A stretch of 64,000 nucleotides of DNA from Alphaproteobacteria bacterium (GTDB taxonomy: Bacteria; Pseudomonadota; Alphaproteobacteria; Caulobacterales; Aquidulcibacteraceae). The stretch covers positions 1-64,000 of the forward strand of contig JAUIJZ010000007.1 in the NCBI GenBank assembly GCA_030430715.1, read 5' to 3'. Under the pieces are notes generated by a model. It had not been told where the DNA came from. It saw only the letters and a list, made by a program, of their open reading frames with translations, and ran no database searches. The translations under genes were made by a program, and so were the position numbers. Shown piece by piece: positions 45,561 through 55,776 of the stretch (its first letter is position 1; every line of letters begins with the position of its first letter).

Positions 45561-47437
45561 GCGCGCTTCCTCTGTTCGCGCTTCACATGCGCCAGCAGCG
45601 CCGTCAGCGCGCCAGGCGTGACGCCCTCGATGCGCGAGGCTTGCCCGAGCGTGACCGGCCGCGCGCGTGCAAGCTTCTCGCGCACTTCATTCGACAGCCC
45701 GCCGACGCGCGCATAATCGAGCGCGGGATCGATGCGCAAATCTTCGTCGCGTTTGAACGCTTCGACATCGATCGCCTGGCGCTCAAGATAACCCGCATAC
45801 ATGGCGTCGATCTCAAGCTGCTCGCTCGCTTGCTTTGAAAGCGCGCCGAGCTCCGGCCATATGTTTGCGAGCTGCGCGAAATGGATCGAAGGATAAGCCA
45901 GCAGCTGCATCGCATTGCGCCGCACGCCATCCTGATTGACCTTGAGACCATGCGCCTCTGCTTGTTGCGGCGTCAGATTGCGCTCACGCGCCATTTCTCG
46001 CGCTTGCTCAATTTCCCGCATTTTATCTGCAAAAACGCGCGACCTCTCCGAGCCGACGCAACCAAGCTCGATGCCTTTCGGCGTGAGCCTTTGATCGGCA
46101 TTGTCCGCGCGCAGCGAGAGACGATACTCGGCGCGCGAGGTGAACATGCGATAGGGCTCGGTCACCCCGCGCGTCACCAAGTCATCGATCATCACGCCGA
46201 TATAGCCTTCCGCACGCGTGATCTCGAACGGCCCCGCCCCGCTTGCCGCGCGCGCCGCATTGAGCCCCGCGATCAGGCCTTGCGCCGCCGCTTCTTCGTA
46301 ACCGGTCGTGCCGTTGATCTGACCCGCGAGATAAAGACCGCCAATGCGCTTTGCTTCCAGCGTCGGCAGCAATTCGCGCGGATCGACGTAATCGTATTCG
46401 ATCGCATAGGCGTGCCGCTTGATGCGCACATGCTCCAAGCCGGCGATGGTGCGGATGAACCTTTCCTGTACGTCTTCCGGCAGCGATGTGCTGATGCCGT
46501 TCGGATAAACGGTGTCCCCATCCTCGTTGCCAGGTAGGCCTTCCGGCTCGAGGAAAATCTGATGCGCGGTCTTCTCCGCGAAACGCACGACCTTGTCTTC
46601 GATCGACGGGCAATAGCGCGGGCCGCGCCCGCTGATCGCGCCGGAATAGACCGCGCTTTTGGAAAGCGACTGCTCGATAATCGAATGCGTTTCCGCGTTC
46701 GTGTAGGTGACCCCGCACGCCACCTGCGGATTAGTGATGCGATTGGTGAGGAAGGAGAACGGGGATGGGTCTTCGTCGGCGTGCTGCTTTTCCAGCGAAG
46801 CCCAGTCGATGCTGTGCGTATCGAGCCTGGCCGGCGTGCCAGTTTTAAGCCGGCCCATGGCCAGCCCCGCCCCGTAGAGCCGATCTGACAGCCCAAGCGC
46901 GGGGGCTTCGCCATGGCGCCCTGCCGGGATGCGCCGGTCGCCAATATGGATGACGCCCTTCAGGAACGTGCCGGTTGTCAGCACCACGCGCGGCGCCCGG
47001 AATTCCCGCCCGTCAGCGGCAATGACGCCCGCCACGGCGCCGTCATTGAGGATCAAGTCCTCAACAGCAGCAGCCTCAATGGTCAGCCCCTGCTGGGCCG
47101 CCAGGGCCGCCTGCATAGCCTTCCGGTAGAGCCCGCGGTCAGACTGGGCGCGGGGGCCGCGCACGGCGGGACCCTTGGAACGATTGAGCAGGCGGAACTG
47201 AATTCCGGAAGCATCCGCCACCCTGCCCATCACCCCATCCAGAGCGTCAATCTCACGGACGAGGTGGCCTTTGCCCAGGCCGCCAATAGCCGGGTTGCAG
47301 CTCATCTCGCCAATGGTCTCGAGCTTGTGCGTCAGCAGCAGCGTGCGCGCGCCAAGGCGCGCCGCGGCCGCCGCCGCCTCGCAGCCAGCATGGCCGCCAC
47401 CGATGACGATGACGTCGTAGGAACGCTCTGAACTCAT
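45557..47437 (-). CDS. mnmG: tRNA uridine-5-carboxymethylaminomethyl modification enzyme MnmG (GidA)
   Basis: FAD enzyme that with MnmE makes cmnm5U34 in certain tRNAs. The 626-aa protein has the FAD-binding [17 protein letters not shown] at the N-terminus, [34 protein letters not shown]-like [15 protein letters not shown], and the C-terminal helical domain that contacts MnmE. Length is standard. MnmE lies 261 bp upstream on the same strand, with parS-like sites between them. Confidence 0.97.
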   Translation of the reverse strand: MSSERSYDVIVIGGGHAGCEAAAAAARLGARTLLLTHKLETIGEMSCNPAIGGLGKGHLVREIDALDGVMGRVADASGIQFRLLNRSKGPAVRGPRAQSDRGLYRKAMQAALAAQQGLTIEAAAVEDLILNDGAVAGVIAADGREFRAPRVVLTTGTFLKGVIHIGDRRIPAGRHGEAPALGLSDRLYGAGLAMGRLKTGTPARLDTHSIDWASLEKQHADEDPSPFSFLTNRITNPQVACGVTYTNAETHSIIEQSLSKSAVYSGAISGRGPRYCPSIEDKVVRFAEKTAHQIFLEPEGLPGNEDGDTVYPNGISTSLPEDVQERFIRTIAGLEHVRIKRHAYAIEYDYVDPRELLPTLEAKRIGGLYLAGQINGTTGYEEAAAQGLIAGLNAARAASGAGPFEITRAEGYIGVMIDDLVTRGVTEPYRMFTSRAEYRLSLRADNADQRLTPKGIELGCVGSERSRVFADKMREIEQAREMARERNLTPQQAEAHGLKVNQDGVRRNAMQLLAYPSIHFAQLANIWPELGALSKQASEQLEIDAMYAGYLERQAIDVEAFKRDEDLRIDPALDYARVGGLSNEVREKLARARPVTLGQASRIEGVTPGALTALLAHVKREQRKRA

Positions 47438-47655
47438 CTGATCAATTCCATATAGGAGCAGGACGAGGACGTCACCGCATCACCCATTCCCGTATGCGCA
47501 AAGCGCAGTCCGAGACCCATAAACGCCTTTGGTTCGCCGTTATCCGGGCTGGAGTCGGCCCCGCGCATCGCCCCGTGATGAAGCCGCTTCAGGATTTTGT
47601 ACAGGAATCCCAGCCGCTCACATTTTCACGGGAAACCCGCTAACGCGCGTTCAGA

Positions 47656-47671
47656 AGTTTCGCGTGAAACG
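47656..47671. promoter_or_regulatory. parS-like site between mnmE and mnmG
   Basis: AGTTTCGCGTGAAACG matches the parS consensus at 13 of 16 positions, with the palindromic core GTTTC-GCGT-GAAAC nearly intact. A weaker copy, ATTTTCACGGGAAACC, lies 24 bp away at 47632-47647. The location between mnmG and mnmE, near parAB and the origin, fits. Confidence 0.55.
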
Positions 47672-47698
47672 CCCGCATCCATGCGGTTTTTCGTAGGC

Positions 47699-49036
47699 TC
47701 ACTTGCCGATGCAAAAGTTGAAGAAGATTTCGCCCAGCAGATCCTCGACGTCGATACGCCCTGTCAGGCGCCCGATCTGATCGGCCGCGGCGCGCACATC
47801 TTCAGCCGCCAGCTCCGCCCCTTGATCCAATGCGGGGATCGCCCGCTCCAACGCAGACCGCGCCGCCTCCACCAGCCGCCGATGCCGCGCCCTCGTCAGC
47901 ACCGGCGCTTCCTCGCGGCCCAGCGCGTCGGCGACGCGGGCGGCCAGAAGGTCGTGCAATTCCGCGAGGCCTTGGCCGGTCGTCGCGGACACGGACAGCT
48001 TGGTTGTGCCGTCCGTAGTGACGGGTCGGATATTCAATCCGACGAGATCGTCCTTGGAGGCGACCAGCAGGTCGCCAGGTTGGAGCGCATCCTTCAGGGT
48101 GTCAGGCGGCGTGGTGGAAGCCTCTGCTACGCCGATGCGCAGATCGGCCTCCTCAGCCCGCGCCAGCGCCCGGCGCACGCCTTCGGCCTCGACGGCGTCC
48201 GCCGCTTCCCGGAGCCCCGCTGTGTCGGCGATCCAGACCGGGTAGCCCGCCAGCACCAGGCGGACCTCTACGACATCCCGCGTCGTGCCCGGGATGTCGC
48301 TGACGATGGCGGCCTCGCGCTGGGCCAGCGCGTTCAGCAGGCTCGACTTGCCGGCGTTGGGCGGCCCGATGATGGCGATCCGATAACCGTCCCTGACCCG
48401 CTCGCCGCGATGAGCGTCATTGAGGTGCCGGCCCATATCATCGGCTAGGGCCTGGAGCATGGGCCCGGCGCGCTGGGCCAAGGCGCCCGGCAAGTCCTCG
48501 TCTGGGAAATCGATCTCGGCCTCGATCAGCGCGGCCGCCTCGATCAGCCTGAGCCGCCAGCCCTCATAGAGCCCCGAAAGCGCCCCACGCCGCTGTCTGA
48601 GCGCTTGGCGGCGCTGGCCCTCGGTCTCGGCATCCACGAGGTCCGCAAGACCCTCAGCCTCGGCCAGGTCGAGCTTGCCATTCTCGAAGGCGCGGCGGGT
48701 GAACTCGCCCGGCTCCGACAACCGCATGCCGGGCTGACCCAAAGCCGCGTCGATAATCGCCGCGATCACGGCGGGTCCGCCATGCACTTGGATCTCGGCG
48801 ACGTCCTCGCCGGTGAAGCTGTTGGGCCCCGGGAACCAGAGCGCGATGCCGTCATCCAGCGAGAGCCCGCCATTGGGATCGCAGAATGCGCGCAAGGCGG
48901 CATGGCGCGGCGGCGGCGGCGGGCGATCGGTCAGGGCCTTCAGCACCGGGCCAGCCGCTGGGCCGGACAGGCGGATCACCGCAACGCCGGCGCGGCCCGC
49001 GCCGGAAGCCAGCGCGATGATCGTGTCCGGTTTCAT
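47699..49036 (-). CDS. mnmE: tRNA modification GTPase MnmE (TrmE)
   Basis: K+-dependent GTPase that partners MnmG. The 445-aa protein has the folate-binding N-terminal domain (IIALASGAGRAGVAVIRLSG), a helical domain interrupted by the G domain with G1 GPPNAGKSSLLNAL near residue 222, DIPGTTRD and DTAGLR, and the invariant C-terminal CIGK with the catalytic Cys. The start is the ATG at 49036. Confidence 0.97.
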   Translation of the reverse strand: MKPDTIIALASGAGRAGVAVIRLSGPAAGPVLKALTDRPPPPPRHAALRAFCDPNGGLSLDDGIALWFPGPNSFTGEDVAEIQVHGGPAVIAAIIDAALGQPGMRLSEPGEFTRRAFENGKLDLAEAEGLADLVDAETEGQRRQALRQRRGALSGLYEGWRLRLIEAAALIEAEIDFPDEDLPGALAQRAGPMLQALADDMGRHLNDAHRGERVRDGYRIAIIGPPNAGKSSLLNALAQREAAIVSDIPGTTRDVVEVRLVLAGYPVWIADTAGLREAADAVEAEGVRRALARAEEADLRIGVAEASTTPPDTLKDALQPGDLLVASKDDLVGLNIRPVTTDGTTKLSVSATTGQGLAELHDLLAARVADALGREEAPVLTRARHRRLVEAARSALERAIPALDQGAELAAEDVRAAADQIGRLTGRIDVEDLLGEIFFNFCIGK

Positions 49037-49056
49037 GTGAAAATATCTAAGCGATC

Positions 49057-49314
49057 TTAGGGCTTTTCACGTGAAGCGCCGGGCATGGCCGAGCCCGCCG
49101 CCGATGTCATCATGCGCACGAAGGCGTCTTGGGCCTGCGTACCCACGCTCATCCAGGCATTCATCATCGTATCGGGGCTCATGAGCTGCATGTTCGCCTC
49201 CATGCGCTTCGTCATCTCACCGACGAGCGCTTCGTTGATCGGCGTGACATCGGGCAGCCCCATGAAACGGCGCGCTTCCTCGGGCGAGCACTCAACATTG
49301 ATCGTGAATTTCAT
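49057..49314 (-). CDS. DUF6489-type small protein
   Basis: An 85-aa protein beginning MKFTINVECSPEEARRFMGL, with a helical middle and a Met-rich C-terminal half. This resembles the alphaproteobacterial DUF6489 group, of unknown function, sometimes compared with phasins. The ATG at 49314 has AGAGG 7 nt upstream; an ATG two codons earlier sits too close to it. It is 20 bp upstream of mnmE on the same strand. Confidence 0.75.
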   Translation of the reverse strand: MKFTINVECSPEEARRFMGLPDVTPINEALVGEMTKRMEANMQLMSPDTMMNAWMSVGTQAQDAFVRMMTSAAGSAMPGASREKP

Positions 49315-49392
49315 AGCCATACCTCTCGCGCATTGGACGCCTGAGAGGGTTATAGACGTCTCGGACAGCGCCAGACAGTCAGGAGAGAACGC

Positions 49393-50082
49393 ATGGGTGA
49401 GTGGATTGAGGTTCAGGGGCCGGAAGGCGCATTCGACGCATATGTCGCCCGTCCGGCAGGCGCCCCGAAAGCGGCGGTCGTCGTGCTGCAGGAAGTGTTC
49501 GGCGTGAACAAGGTCATTCGCGGCAAAGCCGACTGGCTGGCGCGCGAAGGCTTCCTTGCGATTGCGCCGGATCTGTTCTGGCGGCGCCAGAAGCGGCTCG
49601 ACATCACGGATGGCTCCAAAGACGAATGGGCCAAGGCCATCGAGGAGATGCAGGCGCTCGACAAGGACAAGTCCGTGAAAGACGTCGCCGCGACCATGGC
49701 CAAGGCGCGCGAGCTGGGCGCCAAGAAGGTCGGCGTGATGGGCTATTGCATGGGCGGGCTCATCGCCTACATGACCGCCGCGCGCGAGCAGACCGATGCG
49801 ACGGTCGCCTATCATGGCGGCGGCATCCACACGCTGCTGGACGAAGCCAAGAACCTCAAGACGCCGATCCTGATGCACCACCCGATGAAGGACAAATTCG
49901 TTCCCGTCGAAGCGCTCAACACAATCCGCGAAACGTTGAAGGGCAATCCGCTCGTCTCCATCAGTGAGTATGCAGAGCAGGATCACGCGTTCACGCGCGA
50001 AGGCGGCAAGGAATACGATGCCGCAGCAGCCAAGCAGGCGGACGGCGAGACCGTCGCTTTCTTCAACAAGCACCTCGCATGA
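49393..50082 (+). CDS. Dienelactone hydrolase family protein
   Basis: The 229-aa alpha/beta hydrolase has the Cys nucleophile in GVMGYCMGG near residue 120, an acid in the PMKDKFVP loop, and the catalytic His in EQDHAFTREG near residue 200. These are the marks of dienelactone hydrolase and carboxymethylenebutenolidase-type enzymes. The physiological substrate is not indicated; no aromatic catabolism genes are near. Its stop overlaps the next gene (ATGA). Confidence 0.88.
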   Translation: MGEWIEVQGPEGAFDAYVARPAGAPKAAVVVLQEVFGVNKVIRGKADWLAREGFLAIAPDLFWRRQKRLDITDGSKDEWAKAIEEMQALDKDKSVKDVAATMAKARELGAKKVGVMGYCMGGLIAYMTAAREQTDATVAYHGGGIHTLLDEAKNLKTPILMHHPMKDKFVPVEALNTIRETLKGNPLVSISEYAEQDHAFTREGGKEYDAAAAKQADGETVAFFNKHLA

Positions 50083-51014
50083 GGCGCGCGTTGCTTGCAT
50101 GCGTCCTGGCGCTCGCTTCGTGCGGGCCGCCAGGTGCAGCCAACTACAGCGCCGGCGAGGCAGCCGCACTCGCGCCGTCCGACCTCCCGGCTTTCTTCGA
50201 CTGCCTGCGTGAGCGCGGCCACACGGTCGTCGCCGCGCATCGTGGCGGCCCCGCGCCCGGCTACGCTGAGAACGCCATCGAGACGTTCGAGCACACGCTG
50301 AGCCGAACGCCGGCGCTGTTGGAGATCGACATCGCGCGCACGCGCGATGACGTGCTCGTGCTGATGCACGACGACACGGTCGACCGCACGACCAATGGCC
50401 GGGGTGACGTCAGCGACCTCTCCCTGGCCCAGTTGCAAGCATTGTCGCTGGAGGATGAGGATGGTCGCGTGCTCGATGCCCGCGTCCCAACATTGCGCGA
50501 AGCGCTCGCCTGGGCGGCGGGCCGGGCGATCCTTGAACTCGATGTGAAACGGGGCGTCGCTTATGAGGACGTGATCGCCGAGATCCGCGCCGCCGATGCG
50601 GCCGACCGCGTGGTGTTCATCACCTACAGTTTGGGTGCGGCAGACCGCGTGCATGCGCTGGCGCCGGATCTCATGATCTCCGTCGCCATGGAGGATGCGC
50701 GCGATCTGGACGAGCTTGAGCGGCGGGACATCGACCCTACGCGCGTTTTGGCTTGGACCGGCATCGACGAACCGAACACTGCGCTCAACATCGCGCTCGC
50801 GCAGCGCGGCATCGAACCAATGTTCGGCACGCTGGGCGGACGCGATTCCTGGGATGAGCGCTTTGCCCGAGAGGGCCGCGATCAATACGCGGCCTTTGCC
50901 GAGACCGGCCTCACGCTGATCTCAACCGACAGGCCCGTCGAAGCCGGTGAAGACATTGATGCGCATGACGGCGCCGATGGCGTCGCGGCCCTGCAATGCT
51001 TAGGCGCGGAGTAA
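50079..51014 (+). CDS. Glycerophosphodiester phosphodiesterase lipoprotein
   Basis: The 311-aa precursor starts with a short lipoprotein signal (CVLALASCG, Cys15 lipidated). The GDPD domain shows AHRGGPAPGYAENAIETF near residue 53, then the EID and HDD metal and catalytic residues (LLEIDIARTRDD, LMHDDTVDRTTNG). It would hydrolyse glycerophosphodiesters in the periplasm. It is translationally coupled to the hydrolase before it and followed 4 bp later by the quinone oxidoreductase gene. Confidence 0.92.
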   Translation: MRRALLACVLALASCGPPGAANYSAGEAAALAPSDLPAFFDCLRERGHTVVAAHRGGPAPGYAENAIETFEHTLSRTPALLEIDIARTRDDVLVLMHDDTVDRTTNGRGDVSDLSLAQLQALSLEDEDGRVLDARVPTLREALAWAAGRAILELDVKRGVAYEDVIAEIRAADAADRVVFITYSLGAADRVHALAPDLMISVAMEDARDLDELERRDIDPTRVLAWTGIDEPNTALNIALAQRGIEPMFGTLGGRDSWDERFAREGRDQYAAFAETGLTLISTDRPVEAGEDIDAHDGADGVAALQCLGAE

Positions 51015-51018
51015 GAGC

Positions 51019-51987
51019 ATGAAGGCGATCCGCATCGAACAAAATGGCGGTCCGGAGGTGATGCGGCTCGTCGATGTCGAGATGCCGGAGCCGGGGCCTG
51101 GCGAAGTGCGCATTCGCCATGAAGCGATCGGCATCAACTTCATCGACACCTACCATCGCACCGGCGCGTACAACATGCCATTGCCGACCGGCCTCGGCCT
51201 CGAAGGCGCCGGCATCGTCGATGCGATCGGTCCGAACGTGACGCGATTCAAGCTGGGCGAGCGCGCCGCCTATTGCAGCGGACCGATCAGCGCTTATTCA
51301 GAAGCGCACGTCGTGCCGGAAACGCGCGCGGTGAAATTACCAGACAGCGTCAGCTTCGACATCGCCGCGTCGTCCATGCTCAAGGGCATGACCGCGCGTT
51401 ATCTTCTGAGAAAGACGTTTCCTGTGAAACGCGGCGACGCTGTGCTGATCCACGCGGCCGCCGGAGGCGTCGGGCAGCTTCTTGTACAATGGGCCAAACA
51501 CCTGGGCGCGCTCGTCATCGCCACGGTTGGAAGCGACGCGAAAGCAAAGATCGCCAGCGATCTCGGCGCCGATCATGTGCTTGTGACAGGCCGCGATGAC
51601 GTCGCCCAGCGTGTGCGAGAAATCACCAGAGGCGGCGTGCATGTCGTCTATGACGGCGTCGGCAAAGATACATGGGCGTGCTCGCTCGACAGTCTGCGTC
51701 CGCTCGGCATGATGGTGAGCTACGGCAATGCGTCTGGCCCGCCGCCGGACATCAATCCGCTTTTGCTGTCGCAGAAGGGCTCGCTGTTTCTCACGCGTCC
51801 GACATTGTTCAACTATACGGCAACGACCGAAGCGCTCGACGAAACCGGTGCGGATCTGTTCGGCGTTATCGAACAGGGCGCAGTGAAAATCGCGCCGCCG
51901 GCGCGCTATGCGCTCGCCGATGCGGCACAGGCGCATCGTGACCTCGAAGGACGCAAAACGACCGGAAGCTTGGTGCTGACGCCTTAG
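51019..51987 (+). CDS. NADPH:quinone oxidoreductase (zinc-free MDR family)
   Basis: The 322-aa protein belongs to the QOR group of medium-chain dehydrogenases: MKAIRIEQNGGPEVMRLVDV, INFIDTYHRTGAYNMPLP and the NADPH-binding HAAAGGVGQLLVQWAKHLGA near residue 150. The structural and catalytic zinc ligands of alcohol dehydrogenases are missing, as in QOR. Its stop overlaps the convergent GST gene by 3 bp. Confidence 0.92.
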   Translation: MKAIRIEQNGGPEVMRLVDVEMPEPGPGEVRIRHEAIGINFIDTYHRTGAYNMPLPTGLGLEGAGIVDAIGPNVTRFKLGERAAYCSGPISAYSEAHVVPETRAVKLPDSVSFDIAASSMLKGMTARYLLRKTFPVKRGDAVLIHAAAGGVGQLLVQWAKHLGALVIATVGSDAKAKIASDLGADHVLVTGRDDVAQRVREITRGGVHVVYDGVGKDTWACSLDSLRPLGMMVSYGNASGPPPDINPLLLSQKGSLFLTRPTLFNYTATTEALDETGADLFGVIEQGAVKIAPPARYALADAAQAHRDLEGRKTTGSLVLTP

Positions 51988-52589
51988 ACCTGGCCCGCCG
52001 CTTTCTTGTAAGCGGGCCGGCTCGACAAACGCTCAAGATACGCCGCGCTTTTCGGCTCAAGCTCCGACAGGCCAAAAAACTTTACGATGCCAAGCGCGTA
52101 ACCGACTGAAATGTCGGCCGCCGTGAAGCGTCCGCCGGCCATATATTCATGATCCTGCAGCCGCGCCGCGACGATGCCCGTACGCTGACGGATCGCCTCG
52201 ATCACGTAATTCACGGTCCAGTTTTTCTTCTCGTCTTCGGGCGCGCGCAAACGGGTGGCGACGTAGGCGTTGCCGATCGCGATCAGGCCGGCTTCGCCGA
52301 ATTCGAGATATTGCAGATACGCGGGGAAGTCCGGCTCGTCGCGCTTCACTTCGAGCGGCGACGGGCCGTGCTTTGCGAGCAGATACTGCATGATGGCGAT
52401 GCTCTCGAGCATCGTCACATCGCCATCTTCGATCGCCGGAAGTTGCCCCAACGGGCTCGCGGATTTGAACTCAGGCGAATGCGGTCCGCCGAATTGAACC
52501 GGGACCACTTCATAAGGGATGCCCATTTCCTCCGCGAGCCAGACGACGCGCACCGAGCGTGTGGGCGGGGTGTGATAGATTTTGAGCAT
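51984..52589 (-). CDS. Glutathione S-transferase family protein
   Basis: The 201-aa protein has a thioredoxin-like N-terminal domain (PPTRSVRVVWLAEEMGIPYE, SPLGQLPAIEDGD, MLESIAIMQYLL) and an all-helical C-terminal domain ending in the N-capping/aromatic segment TAADISVGYALG. The Ser/Arg at the N-terminus fits beta or theta-type bacterial GSTs. Substrate unknown. Confidence 0.9.
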   Translation of the reverse strand: MLKIYHTPPTRSVRVVWLAEEMGIPYEVVPVQFGGPHSPEFKSASPLGQLPAIEDGDVTMLESIAIMQYLLAKHGPSPLEVKRDEPDFPAYLQYLEFGEAGLIAIGNAYVATRLRAPEDEKKNWTVNYVIEAIRQRTGIVAARLQDHEYMAGGRFTAADISVGYALGIVKFFGLSELEPKSAAYLERLSSRPAYKKAAGQV

Positions 52590-52671
52590 GGGGCGGACTC
52601 CTCTGTCGGCCGCAATCTAAGCCGTGTGCCAGCAAAAGCCACGCGCTTTCAGAAGCGCAGGGGCAAAAGAA

Positions 52672-52699
52672 AGAGGGCGCGGCCAGCGCCGCGCCCTCT
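52672..52699 (-). terminator. Rho-independent terminator downstream of rho
   Basis: A perfect 12-bp stem, AGAGGGCGCGGC (52672-52683) and GCCGCGCCCTCT (52688-52699), with loop CAGC. On the minus strand it is followed by TTCTTTTGCC, so it would end rho transcription. It lies 26 bp past the rho stop. Confidence 0.88.
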
Positions 52700-52724
52700 C
52701 ACAAGTCTAGGCTGATATGAAGCC

Positions 52725-54017
52725 TTACGTGTTCATGCTCTGGAAGAAGTCGTCATTGTTCTTCGAGCCTTTGAGCTTATCGAGCAGGAACTCGACCGCG
52801 TCCTGCGTGCCCATCGGGCTGAGGATACGGCGCAGAACATACGTCTTCTGAAGATGCTCTTTCGGCGTGATGAGCTCGTCCTTGCGGGTGCCGGATTTAA
52901 GCACGTCGATGGCCGGGAAGATGCGGCGGTCAGCGACCTTGCGGTCAAGCTGCAATTCCGAGTTACCCGTGCCCTTGAACTCTTCGAAGATGACTTCGTC
53001 CATGCGCGATCCGGTATCGATCAGCGCGGTGGCGATGATGGTCAGCGAGCCGCCTTCTTCGAGATTCCGCGCCGCACCGAAGAAGCGCTTGGGGCGCTGC
53101 AGTGCATTGGCATCGACACCGCCCGTCAGCACCTTGCCTGAAGACGGCACGACCGTGTTGTAGGCTCGGCCAAGGCGCGTGATGGAATCGAGCAGGATCA
53201 CAACGTCCTTGCCGTGTTCGGCGAGGCGCTTGGCTTTCTCGATCACCATTTCCGCGACCGCGACGTGACGCTCGGCCTTTTCGTCGAAGGTGGAGGAAAC
53301 GACCTCGCCCTTCACGCTGCGCTTCATGTCGGTGACTTCCTCGGGCCGCTCATCAATCAGCAGCACGAGCAAAAACACTTCCGGATGGTTGGTTTCGATG
53401 GCTTTGGCGATGTTCTGCAGGATCACCGTTTTACCGGTGCGCGGCTGCGCCACGATCAGCGAACGCTGGCCTTTGCCGATTGGCGCGACGACATCGATCA
53501 CGCGTCCGGTTTTATCCTTCAGCGTCGGATCGTCGATTTCCATCTTCAGGCGCTCGGTCGGGTAGAGCGGCGTGAGATTGTCGAAGTGCACTTTATGGCG
53601 GACCCGATCCGGGTCCTCGAAATTGATCGCGTTGACTTTGACCAGCGCGAAATAGCGCTCGCCATCCTTCGGCGCGCGGATTTGCCCTTCGACCGTATCG
53701 CCGGTGCGCAAGCCGAATTTGCGGATTTGCTGCGGGCTCACATAGATGTCGTCCGGTCCCGGCAGGTAGTTCGATTGCGGCGAACGCAAGAAGCCGAAAC
53801 CGTCGGACAGAATTTCAACGACGCCGGCGCCGCCAATCTCGACACCGCGTTCGGCCACCTGCTTGAGGATGGCGAACAGCATGTCCTGGGTGCGCAGCGT
53901 GTTGGCGCCTTCGATCTCCAGCGATTCCGCCAGCGCCAGCAATTCAGCCGGGGGCTTGCGCTTGAGTTCCTGCAGCGTCAGCTGGTTCAGCTCTTCGAGT
54001 ACTTGTTCGTCAGTCAT
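52725..54017 (-). CDS. rho: Transcription termination factor Rho
   Basis: Hexameric RNA-dependent ATPase. The 430-aa protein has the N-terminal helical domain, the cold-shock RNA-binding domain ([21 protein letters not shown]-type strand near residue 65), Walker [14 protein letters not shown] near residue 185 and the Q and R loops. Length is typical. The 206-bp gap to hemJ is a long leader that may serve Rho autoregulation, known in E. coli; it holds a 6-bp stem hairpin (CGGGTG/CACCCG, 54200-54215) but no T-run. Confidence 0.98.
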   Translation of the reverse strand: MTDEQVLEELNQLTLQELKRKPPAELLALAESLEIEGANTLRTQDMLFAILKQVAERGVEIGGAGVVEILSDGFGFLRSPQSNYLPGPDDIYVSPQQIRKFGLRTGDTVEGQIRAPKDGERYFALVKVNAINFEDPDRVRHKVHFDNLTPLYPTERLKMEIDDPTLKDKTGRVIDVVAPIGKGQRSLIVAQPRTGKTVILQNIAKAIETNHPEVFLLVLLIDERPEEVTDMKRSVKGEVVSSTFDEKAERHVAVAEMVIEKAKRLAEHGKDVVILLDSITRLGRAYNTVVPSSGKVLTGGVDANALQRPKRFFGAARNLEEGGSLTIIATALIDTGSRMDEVIFEEFKGTGNSELQLDRKVADRRIFPAIDVLKSGTRKDELITPKEHLQKTYVLRRILSPMGTQDAVEFLLDKLKGSKNNDDFFQSMNT

Positions 54018-54223
54018 GGTTCGTTCTGGATGGCCGGACCCCACACGCACTTCGGCTGGCGGGGGCGGGGCGATGGGGAGGAAAATTCGGCGGTAGGAGG
54101 GAATTCATGCGCCGCCGATGCGCCGCACATCGCGAGGCGATGCGCAGGCTCATGGCAATCACAGGACATGCGTCCCGTCAAGAGATCGCTTTCGCACGGC
54201 GGGTGTAATCACCCGGTAAATGC

Positions 54224-54694
54224 TCAGGGTTCGAGCGTCGCCAGCAGCACCGCGGCGATGGCGACCAGGAATGGAATTTCGCTCATCAGCCGCCAGAACT
54301 TTTCAGAATGCCGGCGTTCGCCCGCAATCAGCTTCCGCCCCGAAGAGATCAGGAAGCCGTGATACCCGCTCAGGCCCAGCACAAGGATCAGCTTGCCCCA
54401 GAACCAGTGCGGCACCGTGCCAAGCACTTCCGGCAACGGCCGGCTCCAGTCTCCGGATATGTAGGTAGCGAACAGGAAAATCCCAAATGCCCATGTCAAC
54501 ACTAGGGAGGGACCAAGGATAATCATGCGCAGATTGCGCGCCGCCTTCAGCATGGTCTGCTCGACCTCGCCGCCAGGCGCCGATGCCGTGATGTACGCGT
54601 AGAATCGCGGCAGCATCAACAGCCCGGAAATCCAAGCGATCACCGCAATGATATGCAGCCCGCGCGCCAGATCGTAGCCGATAATATGGTCCAT
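54224..54694 (-). CDS. hemJ: Protoporphyrinogen IX oxidase HemJ
   Basis: HemJ carries out the penultimate step of haem synthesis in most alphaproteobacteria. The 156-aa membrane protein has four hydrophobic segments and the conserved His in GLHIIAVIAWISGLLMLPR near residue 13, with RNLRMIILGPSL and WFWGKLILVLGL further on. The start overlaps the hemH stop by 1 bp (TAATG), so hemE-hemH-hemJ are translationally linked. Confidence 0.94.
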   Translation of the reverse strand: MDHIIGYDLARGLHIIAVIAWISGLLMLPRFYAYITASAPGGEVEQTMLKAARNLRMIILGPSLVLTWAFGIFLFATYISGDWSRPLPEVLGTVPHWFWGKLILVLGLSGYHGFLISSGRKLIAGERRHSEKFWRLMSEIPFLVAIAAVLLATLEP

Positions 54695-55776
54695 TAGCGC
54701 TCCCCCTGCGGGCATAGCCGGAAGTGTCCGCCGCACAGGCGTCCCCCGGTCTCTGATTGCAGCTTACCCGGTTCCGCCATCGCGCGCTCCACCAAGTCCG
54801 CCAGCGCGTCAATGAAGCGCGGCGCATCCCCAAGCGCCTCCGCGCGCAAATAATAGGGAAGGCCAAGCTCTTTGGCCAAATCGCCATACTCGATGTCCAA
54901 CTCGACCAGCGTCTCGATATGCTCGGACACAAACGCAATCGGGGCTACGATCACACCGACTTTGTCTTGGGCGGCGGTGCGAATTTCTTCCTCGGTCGAG
55001 GGACCGATCCATTTCATCGGCCCAACGCGCGATTGGTAGCAGATGCGTGCATCCCACTCCGCCGGCAATAGTTTGCGCACTGCCGCGACCGAACGCTCCA
55101 CCTGCCATTGATAAGGATCGCCGCGGTCAATCACGCTCTGCGGCAAGCCGTGCGCTGAAAACAGCACACGCGGACGATCGGGCGAACCACCAGCGCGCCA
55201 AGCGTCTTGAATTGCGGCAGCGTGCGCGGCGGCGAAATTTTGTCCCTGCGGATAACAGCAGATTGTCGCTGCAGGCAGAGCGGATGCTTTGCGCCAAGCG
55301 GCGAGGGAAGAGCCTGTCGTTGTGCTGGAATATTGCGGGTAGAGCGGCAACAAAATGGCGTCGGTCGCACCCCATGATTGTACCGCATGAGCCACGTCTT
55401 TGGTGAAAGGCCGCCAATAGCGCATGGCCGGGAAGCACTTGAAAGTCACGTTGGAAACGCGTTTGCGGATCGCCGCTTCCAATGCATCGACCTGCTTTTG
55501 CGTCTCGGGCAGGATCGGCGATGCGCCACCCATCAGCGCATAATTAGCTTTGGCGGTTTTCTCTCTCGACCGCGAGATCAGCTGCGCAATGAGAAAACGC
55601 AATGGCTGCGGCGCACCAATGATGGCGCGGTCATTGAACAGATTGAACAGAAACGGCCGCACCGCTTCTTGCGTATCCGGTCCGCCCAGATTGAACAAAA
55701 CAATCGCAACCCGGCGCGCCGTCATCACGCGCAGGTCTGGACGCTGGGGTCCATCGTCAGCCGGTTGCGCACTCAT
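54694..55776 (-). CDS. hemH: Ferrochelatase HemH
   Basis: Inserts Fe(II) into protoporphyrin IX. The 360-aa protein has VLFNLGGPDTQEAVRPFL, MRYWRPFT, the catalytic His in LFSAHGLPQSVI near residue 210 and the conserved Glu in VSEHIETLVELDIEY near residue 285. The ATG at 55776 overlaps the hemE stop (ATGA). A start at the internal Met of MTARRVAIVLF is possible but not needed. Confidence 0.96.
   Translation of the reverse strand: MSAQPADDGPQRPDLRVMTARRVAIVLFNLGGPDTQEAVRPFLFNLFNDRAIIGAPQPLRFLIAQLISRSREKTAKANYALMGGASPILPETQKQVDALEAAIRKRVSNVTFKCFPAMRYWRPFTKDVAHAVQSWGATDAILLPLYPQYSSTTTGSSLAAWRKASALPAATICCYPQGQNFAAAHAAAIQDAWRAGGSPDRPRVLFSAHGLPQSVIDRGDPYQWQVERSVAAVRKLLPAEWDARICYQSRVGPMKWIGPSTEEEIRTAAQDKVGVIVAPIAFVSEHIETLVELDIEYGDLAKELGLPYYLRAEALGDAPRFIDALADLVERAMAEPGKLQSETGGRLCGGHFRLCPQGER

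Noticed and set aside
47597-48448. 283-codon plus-strand frame opposite mnmE
   Set aside because: No recognisable motif, and mnmE on the other strand is complete and conserved.
54200-54215. Rho-independent terminator after hemJ
   Set aside because: The CGGGTG/CACCCG stem is only 6 bp and has no T-run on the minus strand; kept as a note on the rho leader.
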